Positions 13,621-20,819 of a DNA stretch of 40,067 nucleotides are shown here, one piece after another. Within the stretch, counting starts at the first letter, position 1. Every line of letters starts with the position of its first letter. The stretch is from a virus: the IMG/VR virus record IMGVR_UViG_3300023184_000263, positions 1-40,067 of that record; one strand, given 5' to 3'. The notes below the pieces were generated by a model. That model did no database searches. It worked only from the letters and a program-made list of their open reading frames with translations, and was not told the origin of the DNA. The position numbers and the translations under genes were made by a program.

Positions 13621-13971
13621 TTAATTTTTAACGAATAACTGAATACCTACTATTACAAATCCCAATCCTAAACATAATGCATTCTTTAAACTTAATGGCT
13701 CTTTGAATAGATAATGTGACATCAATGTAAATATAATTACACCGATACCAAATCCTAACAAACGGGAAGGCCATATCTGCCCACCAAACCCAGCTATGAA
13801 TGAGTTTACACTTTGTATGTAAACCCATCCCAGTGGTAATGATGCTAATATAACCAACCATTGATACTTCTCATACCAACCATACTTGTAACTACCTTGT
13901 AATTGCAAGAATGTACCAATCTGCCCTAGTATACCAAATAAGATACCGATTATTATTTTATTATAATTCAT
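13621..13971 (-). CDS. Four-helix membrane protein, DMT/SMR-like
   Basis: A 116-residue protein with four predicted membrane helices (about 5-24, 36-55, 73-92, 96-113). The last pair, LLGFGIGVIIFTLMSHYLFKEPLSLKNALCLGLGFVIVGIQLF, follows the small-multidrug-resistance and EamA pattern of a helix, a short F-K/G-E-P-L-S loop and a Gly-rich helix. SMR proteins export cations or quaternary amines and insert as dimers. The key SMR Glu in helix 1 is missing, so transport is doubtful. Confidence 0.65.
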   Translation of the reverse strand: MNYNKIIIGILFGILGQIGTFLQLQGSYKYGWYEKYQWLVILASLPLGWVYIQSVNSFIAGFGGQIWPSRLLGFGIGVIIFTLMSHYLFKEPLSLKNALCLGLGFVIVGIQLFVKN

Positions 13972-14248
13972 TATTTTTCTTTTTATAGTAATCTCTTACC
14001 AATTCATTTATCTTACCTTCTATTATCATTTCAAAGTTAGTATTTGCTAATTCATTTATATTAGTATAAAATCTAGCACTGCCGAACTTTAATTTTATTT
14101 GATGTATTTCAAATTTAGGATATAGTTTGATAATTTCTGAAATTTCTATATCTAGCATTTCGGTCACTTCTGGAATATCAAATCCTAACCCATACCATTG
14201 GTCTGGAATGTATTGTTTGTATTTCTCATTAAACTCATTATCTGTCAT
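13961..14248 (-). CDS. Conserved phage-type small protein
   Basis: Ninety-five residues. The segment FEIHQIKLKFGSARFYTNI resembles a motif I recall from phage proteins (Q-x-K-x-K-F-G-x-L/A-R-F-Y) of unknown role. Acidic helices flank it. It overlaps the downstream membrane gene by 11 nt and shares one base with the upstream gene's stop/start. Function unknown. Confidence 0.7.
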   Translation of the reverse strand: MTDNEFNEKYKQYIPDQWYGLGFDIPEVTEMLDIEISEIIKLYPKFEIHQIKLKFGSARFYTNINELANTNFEMIIEGKINELVRDYYKKKNNEL

Positions 14249-14865
14249 TACTTATATTTTTGTTTTAATATTATATCGTAGTAATCAATTCTTTCATCAA
14301 CCCCATCCTTACTACTTGTCCAAGTTTGCGGAAACTTCTCTCTACATTCCGCTACCCTTTCCATTTTTGATTTGGTTTTATCAGTATCGTTTTTATAGTA
14401 TAACCAACTTGTCCAATAGTGGTCGTGGTAAGGACTATAAACTGTTAATGCTATTTGATAACCAAAGAACACAAATGATAAAACAGGATTCCATTCATGT
14501 CTATAATCCGTGTCATTCCATTTTGTTTTCCAACCCAACCCACAATAACTAAATCCTACTTTAAGTGGTACTGCAAAGTTATAGTTTTTCTTTTCTTCAA
14601 ATAACTCCTCAAAAGATTTTATCTTACGAGCATGCGTAGGATTTAATTCATTCCATTTCTTTTGTGCTGCTATTTCCGATGTAACCGCTGCAGTTATCAG
14701 TTTATTATTTCCTTTAACCCATTTTCTAGGAAAGAAATAAGGAATACCTACTGCTATTTTACCAGCATAGAAACCAACTTTAAATGGTTTGAATGGTGAG
14801 TTTAATATTCCCAACCAACTGAAACGATTTATTAAGTATTTTAATTCAAATTTTAACTTATTCAT
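14248..14865 (-). CDS. Uncharacterised aromatic-rich protein
   Basis: A 205-residue protein rich in Trp, Tyr and Phe. Blocks include KPFKVGFYAGKIAVGIPYFFPRKWVK (about 27-52), a charged middle helix (TAAVTSEIAAQKKWNELNP), and FAVPLKVGFSYCGLGWKTKWNDTDYRHEWNPVLSFVFFGYQIAL. The KVGFY / KVGFS repeat suggests two similar beta units. No signal peptide. I believe similar sequences occur in other large phages, but I cannot name a function. Confidence 0.7.
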   Translation of the reverse strand: MNKLKFELKYLINRFSWLGILNSPFKPFKVGFYAGKIAVGIPYFFPRKWVKGNNKLITAAVTSEIAAQKKWNELNPTHARKIKSFEELFEEKKNYNFAVPLKVGFSYCGLGWKTKWNDTDYRHEWNPVLSFVFFGYQIALTVYSPYHDHYWTSWLYYKNDTDKTKSKMERVAECREKFPQTWTSSKDGVDERIDYYDIILKQKYK

Positions 14866-14870
14866 ATTAC

Positions 14871-15101
14871 CTATTTTTTATTTTCAATGTTTTTATTATG
14901 GAGTTCAACAAAATACTCCGCAATATGTTTATGTAACTCCCCAGACCGAACTATCCAATATTCATCTTGACTATCCCCATCATCAAAAAGTATAGGTTCA
15001 ATAGGTTTTATAGTTCTACACCAACACCGTTCTCCTTGATTACAAGTGCCTATTTGCCATTTAATAGTAAGTGCTTTTTGTTCTGCTTCTTCAAATTTCA
15101 T
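14871..15101 (-). CDS. Small Cys-rich protein
   Basis: Seventy-six residues with CNQGERCWC near residues 19-27, giving three Cys in nine positions, then an acidic loop (FDDGDSQDEYWIV) and a helix with His residues (ELHKHIAEYFVELH). A mixed Cys/His metal site is possible but the fourth ligand is not clear. Function unknown. Confidence 0.65.
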   Translation of the reverse strand: MKFEEAEQKALTIKWQIGTCNQGERCWCRTIKPIEPILFDDGDSQDEYWIVRSGELHKHIAEYFVELHNKNIENKK

Positions 15102-15102
15102 A

Positions 15103-15666
15103 TTATCTATTTAATTTTGTTATACATTCATCAATCTTATTTCTTAACTTACCTTTGAATTGCATTTCACCATTTACTTTTACGTGTCTCCATTGTGGGA
15201 TATTCATAAACTTAAAATGTAATGCTACATTCAAATCATCAATTGCTATCCAATTACTAATCTTATTATCTTTAACCCACTTTGCTATTTGAGCCGCTCG
15301 CATATAATCACCGGAACATCTACTCATCTTATCCCACAGGTATTGATATGTAGTTGTATCAATTAAGTGTGAATTATGTATTCCGTAGTGTTGAAAGATT
15401 GCACCCATTTGTTTAAATGAAAAATGATTTCTCCAATCTGAGCTCAATACTAATTTTGCATTTGTTTCATCTAATATAGTTTGTAATGCTTCACATTCTG
15501 GTATATCCCAAGGGTATGGTATTGTAAACGGCTTCACCATTCCTTCATTGATTAGTAACCTACCATTGTCCCAATTTTCATTTGGTGTAATACTAACACT
15601 ACCATCATTCCAACTGCCCCAAGATAAAGGTCCATCTACATCTATGAATATTATTTTCTTTCTCAT
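15103..15666 (-). CDS. HAD-superfamily phosphatase-like protein
   Basis: A 187-residue protein with HAD motifs: FIDVDGPL (motif I, with Asp nucleophile and general acid, residues 7-14), LVLSSDWRNH (motif II Ser/Ser) and WIAIDDLN (motif IV acidic pair). The SSDWR element is typical of HAD domains in RNA-repair 'Swiss Army Knife' proteins and phage polynucleotide phosphatases. Lying next to a DNA ligase it could remove 3' phosphates before sealing, as in T4 Pnkp. Substrate is inferred. Confidence 0.8.
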   Translation of the reverse strand: MRKKIIFIDVDGPLSWGSWNDGSVSITPNENWDNGRLLINEGMVKPFTIPYPWDIPECEALQTILDETNAKLVLSSDWRNHFSFKQMGAIFQHYGIHNSHLIDTTTYQYLWDKMSRCSGDYMRAAQIAKWVKDNKISNWIAIDDLNVALHFKFMNIPQWRHVKVNGEMQFKGKLRNKIDECITKLNR

Positions 15667-15669
15667 AAC

Positions 15670-16779
15670 TTATTCGTATTCGTTTCTATCAATATTAATT
15701 ACATAAGGAAAACGGGGAATGCCATCAGGTGTTAAATTGAAATATTTAATCGTTGCTTGCTTACCGATTAGTTTCTTTTTGCTCTTTAACATCTCAGCCG
15801 TTTCATCCCAAGTTCCTTTTACATTTGATTTGAAAGGTTTACCATCAATCGTTTCAAATACCATATAACCAGCAGTTCCTGTTCTATTACCGTCACCCTC
15901 TACGATATCTAAAATAGTATATTCATCATCAACAAACGATTTATGTTTCAATAAGTTCTTACTTCGTTTGTTTTCATACTTACCATCTATTCTTAACATC
16001 TGACCTTCATAACCTGCTTCTACATATCCACCATATAATTCCTCAACTGCTTTCTCACTATCAACTTTATATGTTTGTACTATTCTACAATACTTACCCA
16101 TTTCCAAATAAGTTTCAAATAGTATTCCTAAATCGTATGCTCTATGCACAAAGTTTTTGTCTGATGATGGTAAATCGTAGATATGATATTCAATATACTT
16201 TTTACTTTCTTTTAAATCTGCATCGGTTGGTTTTGTTTTCTTAACTAACGATACAATCTTATTGAAATCATTAGCAAACTTATCACAATATAATTCACCA
16301 TCTAATATCAAATCCGGATTAACTAAAAATAAGTTTCGTAATGAATCAATGATATGTGGTGCTGAAAGAATAGGTTTACCATTTCTACTAAACATACCAT
16401 TTTTTGTCACTACGCAACGAATACCATCTAACTTAGCTTGCGAATAAATTGGGTATGTAATCTTATCTTTACAATCCTCCCACTTTGCCGCTAACATTGG
16501 TTCAAAGTATTGTGTTTTGTTTATGTGTTTGATATTCTCAAAGTAACCACTCTCTAATTTCTTTGTTCGTTTAGCTACCGCCTCTGCCATCGTTTGTTCT
16601 TTATCCGTAGTTTCATTTGCTCTACCAACATTCTTACCATAACAAATTGTCCACTCATTCGTAGTAATTTGTCCACCAACTTGTCCACTATGAGTGCGGT
16701 ATTTATTACCCACTACTTCAATTGTCCATTCTTGCGTTGCACCAGTCTTTGTTTTTTTGTAAATTGTTTCTAATTTCAT
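15670..16779 (-). CDS. ATP-dependent DNA ligase with N-terminal WGR-like domain
   Basis: A 369-residue ligase. Residues 1-85 resemble a WGR domain (QEWTIEVVGNKYRTHSGQVGG...EAVAKRTKKLESGY). Ligase motifs follow: I SQAKLDGIR with Lys116 as the adenylated residue, Ia SRNGKPI, III LILDGELYC, IV YEGQMLRI and V LLKHKS. A C-terminal OB domain with KSKKKLIGKQATIKYFNLTPDGIPRFP ends the protein. It seals nicks with ATP, in contrast to the NAD ligase of the host. Neighbour of the HAD phosphatase. Confidence 0.93.
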   Translation of the reverse strand: MKLETIYKKTKTGATQEWTIEVVGNKYRTHSGQVGGQITTNEWTICYGKNVGRANETTDKEQTMAEAVAKRTKKLESGYFENIKHINKTQYFEPMLAAKWEDCKDKITYPIYSQAKLDGIRCVVTKNGMFSRNGKPILSAPHIIDSLRNLFLVNPDLILDGELYCDKFANDFNKIVSLVKKTKPTDADLKESKKYIEYHIYDLPSSDKNFVHRAYDLGILFETYLEMGKYCRIVQTYKVDSEKAVEELYGGYVEAGYEGQMLRIDGKYENKRSKNLLKHKSFVDDEYTILDIVEGDGNRTGTAGYMVFETIDGKPFKSNVKGTWDETAEMLKSKKKLIGKQATIKYFNLTPDGIPRFPYVINIDRNEYE

Positions 16780-16796
16780 ATTTTAGGTTTTATATT

Positions 16797-17135
16797 TTAT
16801 TTACGTTTATCATATTCAGCATCTAAAATTCCTTGCATTGAAGCTAAGAAAATATCTTTATTTAATAATCTATCTTTAGGCCATGCTGTAATTGAAATAA
16901 ATTTATCATAGTGTTCATAACATACACAAACATTATAACCAAATTCACCTGCTTCTCTTTCAATTTGAATAGCAGCACCAACACTATCTTTACTATTACT
17001 GCGTCTACTTAAACGAATATTATAATGTTCTGCGTTTATATGATGTTCATTGCTATCACATTGTTCTACACCCATAACTTCCCATTTTCCAATAGAGGTG
17101 TTTTTTAATTTTTGTATGTTTTTTAATGTTAGCAT
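16797..17135 (-). CDS. LTIKN-family paralogue
   Basis: A 112-residue member: MLTLKNIQKLKNTSIGKWEVMGVEQCDSNEHHINAEHYNIRL, then IQIEREAGEFGYNVCVCY (LxR/G-Y strands) and a terminal helix. It is one of four members lying far from the left-end cluster (with 17625, 18261 and 19547). Starts 11 nt after the upstream stop. Function unknown. Confidence 0.78.
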   Translation of the reverse strand: MLTLKNIQKLKNTSIGKWEVMGVEQCDSNEHHINAEHYNIRLSRRSNSKDSVGAAIQIEREAGEFGYNVCVCYEHYDKFISITAWPKDRLLNKDIFLASMQGILDAEYDKRK

Positions 17136-17146
17136 ATTAATTTTAA

Positions 17147-17446
17147 TTATTTAATAATATTAATGTAAGTAGGTTCACCATTCCATATAGTATCATTCAA
17201 ATACCATATCTTTTTTCTTTGATAGATATTCACACCCGGTAATGCATTTAATCTTTCTTTTGTAGTATTACTTTTCCAACCCGCATTACTAATCCACATT
17301 TTACCATTACCTTCTAACGCGGCAATCTTATTATTAAATAGTTTTAAATAAAATATTGTACCTTCTCTAACTACTTCGGTATTATCTTTTTTGAAAGGAA
17401 CTTTGTCAATAAAGTTTTTCACTGCTTCTTTTGTAATTTTTCTCAT
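17147..17446 (-). CDS. Conserved phage protein (TTKERLN family)
   Basis: I start it at ATG 17446 (MRKITKEAVKNFIDKV, 99 residues). The frame is open to 17476, but the ten extra codons diverge freely from their duplicate copy at 25798-25828, as a leader would. Core: NTEVVREGTIFYLKLFNNKIAALEGNGKMWISNAGWKSNTTKERLNALPGV...WYLNDTIWNG. The pattern N-A/G-W-x-S-x-TTKERLN occurs in many phages with unknown function, probably DNA or RNA binding beta proteins. Confidence 0.8.
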   Translation of the reverse strand: MRKITKEAVKNFIDKVPFKKDNTEVVREGTIFYLKLFNNKIAALEGNGKMWISNAGWKSNTTKERLNALPGVNIYQRKKIWYLNDTIWNGEPTYINIIK

Positions 17447-17516
17447 ATTATGATTTTTTGTTATGTGAGGAGTCATTCTCTCGACTCAATACATAAAGAT
17501 ACGACTTTATATTGGA
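17446..17516 (-). repeat. Duplicated promoter-leader module, copy 1
   Basis: Bases 17474-17516 are identical over 43 bp to 25826-25868. The next 28 bases down to the second ATG match in about two thirds of positions, with identical spacing. The block includes the -7 box TATCTTTA (17501-17494), a conserved leader (TGTATTGAGTCGAGAG on the minus strand) and two in-frame ATGs 30 nt apart. Confidence 0.9.
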
Positions 17517-17524
17517 TTGGCAAT
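17494..17524 (-). promoter_or_regulatory. Operator-linked promoter
   Basis: Minus strand TATCTTTA (17501-17494) with a poor -33 box (ATTG at 17524-17521, 19-nt spacer). A weak -33 element with a palindrome just upstream suggests activation. Leader of 47 nt to the ATG at 17446. Confidence 0.7.
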
Positions 17525-17548
17525 GCCCAAAGTGAACTAATTTTGAAA

Positions 17549-17573
17549 GTTTTTATTGAGTATCAACAAGCTA
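17549..17573. promoter_or_regulatory. 25-bp palindromic operator (left arm degraded)
   Basis: Plus strand ATTGA, GTA, TCAACAAGCTA. Same consensus as the copies at 25911, 25981, 26006, 37676 and 37725; the outer left arm is lost. It lies 25 nt upstream of the -33 box of the 17446 gene. Confidence 0.6.
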
Positions 17574-17591
17574 CGTCAATATAACCCTATC

Positions 17592-17625
17592 ATATTAGTA
17601 TTTTTTATTATATGATACCTAATAT
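17592..17625 (-). terminator. AT-rich hairpin at transcript end
   Basis: Minus strand ATATTAGGTAT (17625-17615) pairs with ATACTAATAT (17601-17592), ten pairs with one bulged G. No T tract follows, so termination is uncertain. A similar ATATTAG/CTAATAT hairpin follows the gene at 26074. Confidence 0.4.
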
Positions 17626-17942
17626 TATTTAAAATTATAGTTATCCAATTTTGCTAAACATTTTGTTATCATAACTGCCAAATCGGCCGCACTTCTAACA
17701 TCCGAATTATATATTTCAACTTCGGTAGCAGCAGCCCATCCCATAACATATAATTTATAATTACCTTGTGGTTTTCTATCTCTGTCTAAATAAACTTCTA
17801 CATCTACGTGTCCATCATCTTTAAATACAAATACATAGGAATCATATCCCATTCTTTCATTATGTAGATTATAAAATTCTTTTATGGTTCGGCTATTACA
17901 TACATAACCAACCATTTTTTCTATGTTTTTTATTGTAAGCAT
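17625..17942 (-). CDS. LTIKN-family paralogue
   Basis: A 105-residue member: MLTIKNIEKMVGYVCNSRTIKEFYNLHNERMGYDSYVFVF, then VYLDRDRKPQGNYKLYVMGW (LxR/G-Y core) and a long terminal helix (VRSAADLAVMITKCLAKLDNY). One base separates it from the upstream gene. Last gene before the operator-containing gap. Function unknown. Confidence 0.8.
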   Translation of the reverse strand: MLTIKNIEKMVGYVCNSRTIKEFYNLHNERMGYDSYVFVFKDDGHVDVEVYLDRDRKPQGNYKLYVMGWAAATEVEIYNSDVRSAADLAVMITKCLAKLDNYNFK

Positions 17943-17943
17943 A

Positions 17944-18207
17944 TTATAATTTTTGTATTTTTTCCATTACTTCGGTTACATCAACAGGTCTTAAATAACC
18001 AATCACATCATTTGTAATTGGTGTATCGTAACATATCTCGCCATCTTTAAAGATGGCTAATTCATATAGTCCTTTATCACCACCATAAGTGTATTTACTT
18101 TTTACTACTGATACTTCATACCCATTATCAAATTTAGTTCTGCTTACAATTCCAAAATCCTCACCCATTGGGTTTGATTTGAATATTATGTCTTTAAATG
18201 TTTTCAT
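17944..18207 (-). CDS. Conserved phage-type small protein (YGG-x-GLYE)
   Basis: Eighty-seven residues with NGYEVSVVKSKYTYGGDKGLYELAIFKDGEICYDTPITNDVIGYLRPVDVTEVMEKI. The pattern NGY-x-VSV...YGG..GL-Y/W-E-AV/I...D-V-x-G-Y/x-L is one I recognise from many tailed phages, always without assigned function. Single beta sheet and final helix. It has its own promoter 20 nt upstream. Confidence 0.75.
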   Translation of the reverse strand: MKTFKDIIFKSNPMGEDFGIVSRTKFDNGYEVSVVKSKYTYGGDKGLYELAIFKDGEICYDTPITNDVIGYLRPVDVTEVMEKIQKL

Positions 18208-18227
18208 AATTTGTTTTATTTAATCTA

Positions 18228-18259
18228 TAAAGGTAGTTCATTTTTCTCATACTACCAAA
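18228..18259 (-). promoter_or_regulatory. Bacteroidetes-type promoter
   Basis: Minus strand TTTG (18259-18256), 20-nt spacer beginning GTAGTATG, TACCTTTA (18235-18228), then 20 nt to the ATG at 18207. Confidence 0.83.
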
Positions 18260-18260
18260 T

Positions 18261-18611
18261 CTATTTGTATGATTTAATTGGTTTAATTTTCATTTGCCAA
18301 TTATTGTTACCCGCCATTTGGCATATCATATAACCAAACCAATCTTTGTTTTTAATACAATTCAAAGTCACTTCGGTTCTGTTATTAGATGCATGCGTTT
18401 GATACATAACATAGTTACCACTATATTTTGCACCACTATCCCTTAATAGTGTAAATCCAATGTAATCTTCTATTGGTCCATTTGCTTTTGTTAATGAAAC
18501 AGTTATTCCATACTTTTCCTTACCTTCGTTTATGTCCTCAATAGATAAAGTATAACCATCACATTGAATATAATCACCTTTAAGTTTATTAAAGTTTTTA
18601 ATGTTTAACAT
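18261..18611 (-). CDS. LTIKN-family paralogue
   Basis: A 116-residue member: MLNIKNFNKLKGDYIQCDGYTLSIEDINEGKEKYGITVSL, TLLRDSGAKYSGNYVMYQ (LxR/G-Y core), TLNCIKNKDWFGYMICQM helix and a basic extension (MKIKPIKSYK). The stop precedes the promoter of the next gene by one base. Function unknown. Confidence 0.8.
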   Translation of the reverse strand: MLNIKNFNKLKGDYIQCDGYTLSIEDINEGKEKYGITVSLTKANGPIEDYIGFTLLRDSGAKYSGNYVMYQTHASNNRTEVTLNCIKNKDWFGYMICQMAGNNNWQMKIKPIKSYK

Positions 18612-18614
18612 AAA

Positions 18615-19142
18615 CTATGGTTTAAGTTGTTTAATATGTTTACACGTTTGTGGTGTTTCTTTACTATATTGATAGGCAGGACAGGTACAACTCCAATCAC
18701 TAGTCCCCAATACATTTTCTGTCACTTCGTATGTTACATTAGGACCTGAACTACTCGGTACAATATGTTTAATTTCGGTCATAGTTATATCAGTCATGCC
18801 CATCATATTAGGTCTTACATCTTTTAAATCAACCTTATTTGCCACATCATACATATTTGAAATAGCAAAATCTTTAAATCGTTCTACTGTCAACATATGT
18901 GCTTTTGGAATAGGTAATTTTTCGTGCAAATACCAACCATCCGTTCCTTCACCTACTACACATATCTTAACATTGTATTGTTCTTTATCCCAATCCATTT
19001 CAAATAGAACTACATTATTCCAATCAGTAGTTCCATTATCCATCACAAAAAATCCATCGTTAGCTACGTCAATTGTAAGTTTCTTACTACCTACTATTAT
19101 TTGTTCGTTATCTACTTTGTTAAAGTTTTCTGGTTTTTTCAT
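18615..19142 (-). CDS. SWIM zinc-finger protein
   Basis: A 175-residue protein. The C-terminus has SWIM form: VTYEVTENVLGTSDWSCTCPAYQYSKETPQTCKHIKQLKP, that is CxC at about 151-153 and CxH at about 167-169. SWIM modules bind zinc and mediate protein or DNA contacts. The N-terminal 130 residues (GFFVMDNGTTDWNNVVLFEMDWDKEQ...) are unrecognised. A second SWIM protein lies at 21676-22014. The N-terminus does not match that protein. Confidence 0.82.
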   Translation of the reverse strand: MKKPENFNKVDNEQIIVGSKKLTIDVANDGFFVMDNGTTDWNNVVLFEMDWDKEQYNVKICVVGEGTDGWYLHEKLPIPKAHMLTVERFKDFAISNMYDVANKVDLKDVRPNMMGMTDITMTEIKHIVPSSSGPNVTYEVTENVLGTSDWSCTCPAYQYSKETPQTCKHIKQLKP

Positions 19143-19543
19143 ATTTTATAAATTTTAATTTTTCTTAATTTAGTTTGTTTATCGTTTGCTCCAATTAATA
19201 TATCAATTCGTTTCGTATATCGTTTGTTCATTACATCCTGAACTTTGTATGTACCACTATATTTACCGGCACCAACAATTCTAATCTTTTGTCCAAACTT
19301 ATATTTCTTTTTTAGGTCTCTACTAACTGCAATAATTCTATGTTTCTTTGGGTTAGTAATCTTAAAACCACTTGCAGTTATATTTGGTGTACTATCGGTT
19401 TCAGTTTCGTTTGCTTTATATGTGGTTAGTGTCACTATTTCGGGAGTAATTGTTTCAATCATTGTGTTGATTCGTAACTCTTCCCGTTCCATTTCGTAAG
19501 GTAAACAAACCATTACGATTGAAAGTATTATATTGTAATTCAT
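19139..19543 (-). CDS. 3D-domain (RlpA-like fold) cell-wall protein
   Basis: A 134-residue protein. Hydrophobic start (NYNIILSIVMVCLP) then charged linker. From about residue 40: TTYKANETETDSTPNITASGFKI...RIIAVSRDLKKKYKFGQKIRIVGAGKYSGTYKVQDVMNKRYTKRIDILI. The DS-x-P...Y..G..V.D.M....RIDI layout is the '3D' double-psi beta barrel seen in lytic transglycosylases and resuscitation factors. Likely exported or membrane-anchored and acting on peptidoglycan in lysis or entry. Confidence 0.78.
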   Translation of the reverse strand: MNYNIILSIVMVCLPYEMEREELRINTMIETITPEIVTLTTYKANETETDSTPNITASGFKITNPKKHRIIAVSRDLKKKYKFGQKIRIVGAGKYSGTYKVQDVMNKRYTKRIDILIGANDKQTKLRKIKIYKI

Positions 19544-19546
19544 AAC

Positions 19547-19855
19547 TTATAATAATTTTGGTTTCCAATCGTCAGTCAATAAATCTAGTTTGTCCATTAG
19601 ACTATCTATATTCATTATGTCCTCGTGCTTTATCCAATAAGGATATCTTACACAATATGCTTGGTTACTATATTTTCCAATTGTGTAATAACCATTTTTT
19701 TCCGGCCTTCTATTTAAGATAATAAAATGTCTCATATGACCTCTCCATACATTAATTCTATATTCATCTCTCGTTTCTTCAATATCTTCAATGTAGTTTT
19801 TATCATCCCATTCTTTACGGAATAGTTTTTCAAAGTTCTTAATTGTTAGTTTCAT
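19547..19855 (-). CDS. LTIKN-family paralogue
   Basis: Start set at ATG 19855 (MKLTIKNFEKLFRKEW, 102 residues); the frame extends to 19882 inside the upstream peptidase gene. Core: YIEDIEETRDEYRINVWRG, ILNRRPEKNGYYTIGKY (N-R-R/G-Y strands), and an acidic helix end. It overlaps the upstream gene by 17 nt. Function unknown. Confidence 0.78.
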   Translation of the reverse strand: MKLTIKNFEKLFRKEWDDKNYIEDIEETRDEYRINVWRGHMRHFIILNRRPEKNGYYTIGKYSNQAYCVRYPYWIKHEDIMNIDSLMDKLDLLTDDWKPKLL

Positions 19856-20216
19856 AATATTTTCGTTTATGTCTTTCTTCAAATTTAGATTCCACTAATT
19901 GTGCTGCTTTCTTATATCCTTTATCTAATAGTAATATGACCGCAAACATATCAGCCGCAACTTCATCACTTTCGTTTTTATCCTTTGTGTGTTTCAACAT
20001 TATGTGTGCTACTTCATGTGCTTCTACCCACCGCAATTCATCTTTGGTCAATTTCACTTCACCATCAATGAATACACAACCCGAACTTGTTTCAGCAAAA
20101 CCAAAACCACATTGTTCAAATAGTGGTTTCATTACTTCGTATCGGTGGTCATCTTTGGTTAGTATTGCAACTGCAACATCACTACGGAACTCACTAAAAT
20201 ATGTTTTTGTTTTCAT
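19839..20216 (-). CDS. Zinc metallopeptidase-like (HEVAH)
   Basis: A 125-residue protein with RWVEAHEVAHIMLKHTKD (HExxH at 67-71) and a downstream NESDEVAADMFAVILLL helix supplying an acidic third ligand. This is the arrangement of ImmA/IrrE-like peptidases, which cleave repressors or host regulators. The domain is small and lacks a second DNA-binding domain. It shares one base with the upstream gene. Confidence 0.82.
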   Translation of the reverse strand: MKTKTYFSEFRSDVAVAILTKDDHRYEVMKPLFEQCGFGFAETSSGCVFIDGEVKLTKDELRWVEAHEVAHIMLKHTKDKNESDEVAADMFAVILLLDKGYKKAAQLVESKFEERHKRKYYETNN

Positions 20217-20581
20217 TAGTCTTTTATTAAATCGTAAATCATATTTTGAATATTTGCTACCGATGATATTCTTTCCTTATCATATCCTCTATGGTATAAT
20301 GGAATGTATGAACCATTTGGTCTTTTTTCAAATAACTGAACGTCAATGTGATTGTTTCCATTGTTTAATGTAATATCCATTCTCATTATTTCCGGTACTG
20401 AAAATGATGTTGGAATCCATTTGAAATGAACTCCATATTTTTTACCACTTGAATCCGCACCTAAATCTGCAACTTCGGTACATACATATTGTTGTGCTGT
20501 TGCTGAGAATATACCAATAGTAAATACTCTATCCATCAACATCATTGGTCCTCTTTCTTTCTTTGGAAATATTTTTTTCAT
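20216..20581 (-). CDS. Uncharacterised beta-rich protein
   Basis: A 121-residue protein: basic start (MKKIFPKKERGPMM), then LMDRVFTIGIFSATAQQYVCTEV, GVHFKWIPTSFSVPEI, MDITLNNGNNHIDVQLFEKRPNGSYIPLYHRG and a helix (VANIQNMIYDLIKD). The E-K-R-P-N-G-S-Y segment echoes the L-x-R...G-Y element of the LTIKN family, so it may be a remote relative without the start. Not proven. Confidence 0.65.
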   Translation of the reverse strand: MKKIFPKKERGPMMLMDRVFTIGIFSATAQQYVCTEVADLGADSSGKKYGVHFKWIPTSFSVPEIMRMDITLNNGNNHIDVQLFEKRPNGSYIPLYHRGYDKERISSVANIQNMIYDLIKD

Positions 20582-20599
20582 AACTTATTGTTTTTAATG

Positions 20600-20815
20600 T
20601 TATCTATATAATGTTACAAACTCACCGAACTCTCTATCAAATACTTCAATTAAATGGTCATAGTTACCCTTCATCATTTCGGCTTGAATAGCTTTACCAT
20701 CTAATCCTAATTGTTTAGCTAATCTACTAGCCATACCAATTAATACAAATGCGTTACCATCAGGTCCCGTCAAATCAATTTCAATTCCTAACTTTTCATT
20801 TTTACTTTTTATCAT
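20600..20815 (-). CDS. Conserved phage-type protein (GPDGNAF)
   Basis: I start it at ATG 20815 (MIKSKNEKLGIEIDLTGPDGNAFVLIGMASRL, 71 residues). The frame runs to 20881, but a separate 32-codon gene ends at 20820, just upstream. The core IDLTGPDGNAFVLIGMA...MKGNYDHLIEVFDREFGEFVTL is a pattern I know from many large phages, function unassigned. Confidence 0.72.
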   Translation of the reverse strand: MIKSKNEKLGIEIDLTGPDGNAFVLIGMASRLAKQLGLDGKAIQAEMMKGNYDHLIEVFDREFGEFVTLYR

Positions 20816-20819
20816 AACT

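Noticed and set aside
13628-13861. Second frame inside the 13621-13971 membrane gene
   Set aside because: Entirely nested, no separate start signals, and without a recognisable pattern; a shadow of the DMT/SMR-like frame.
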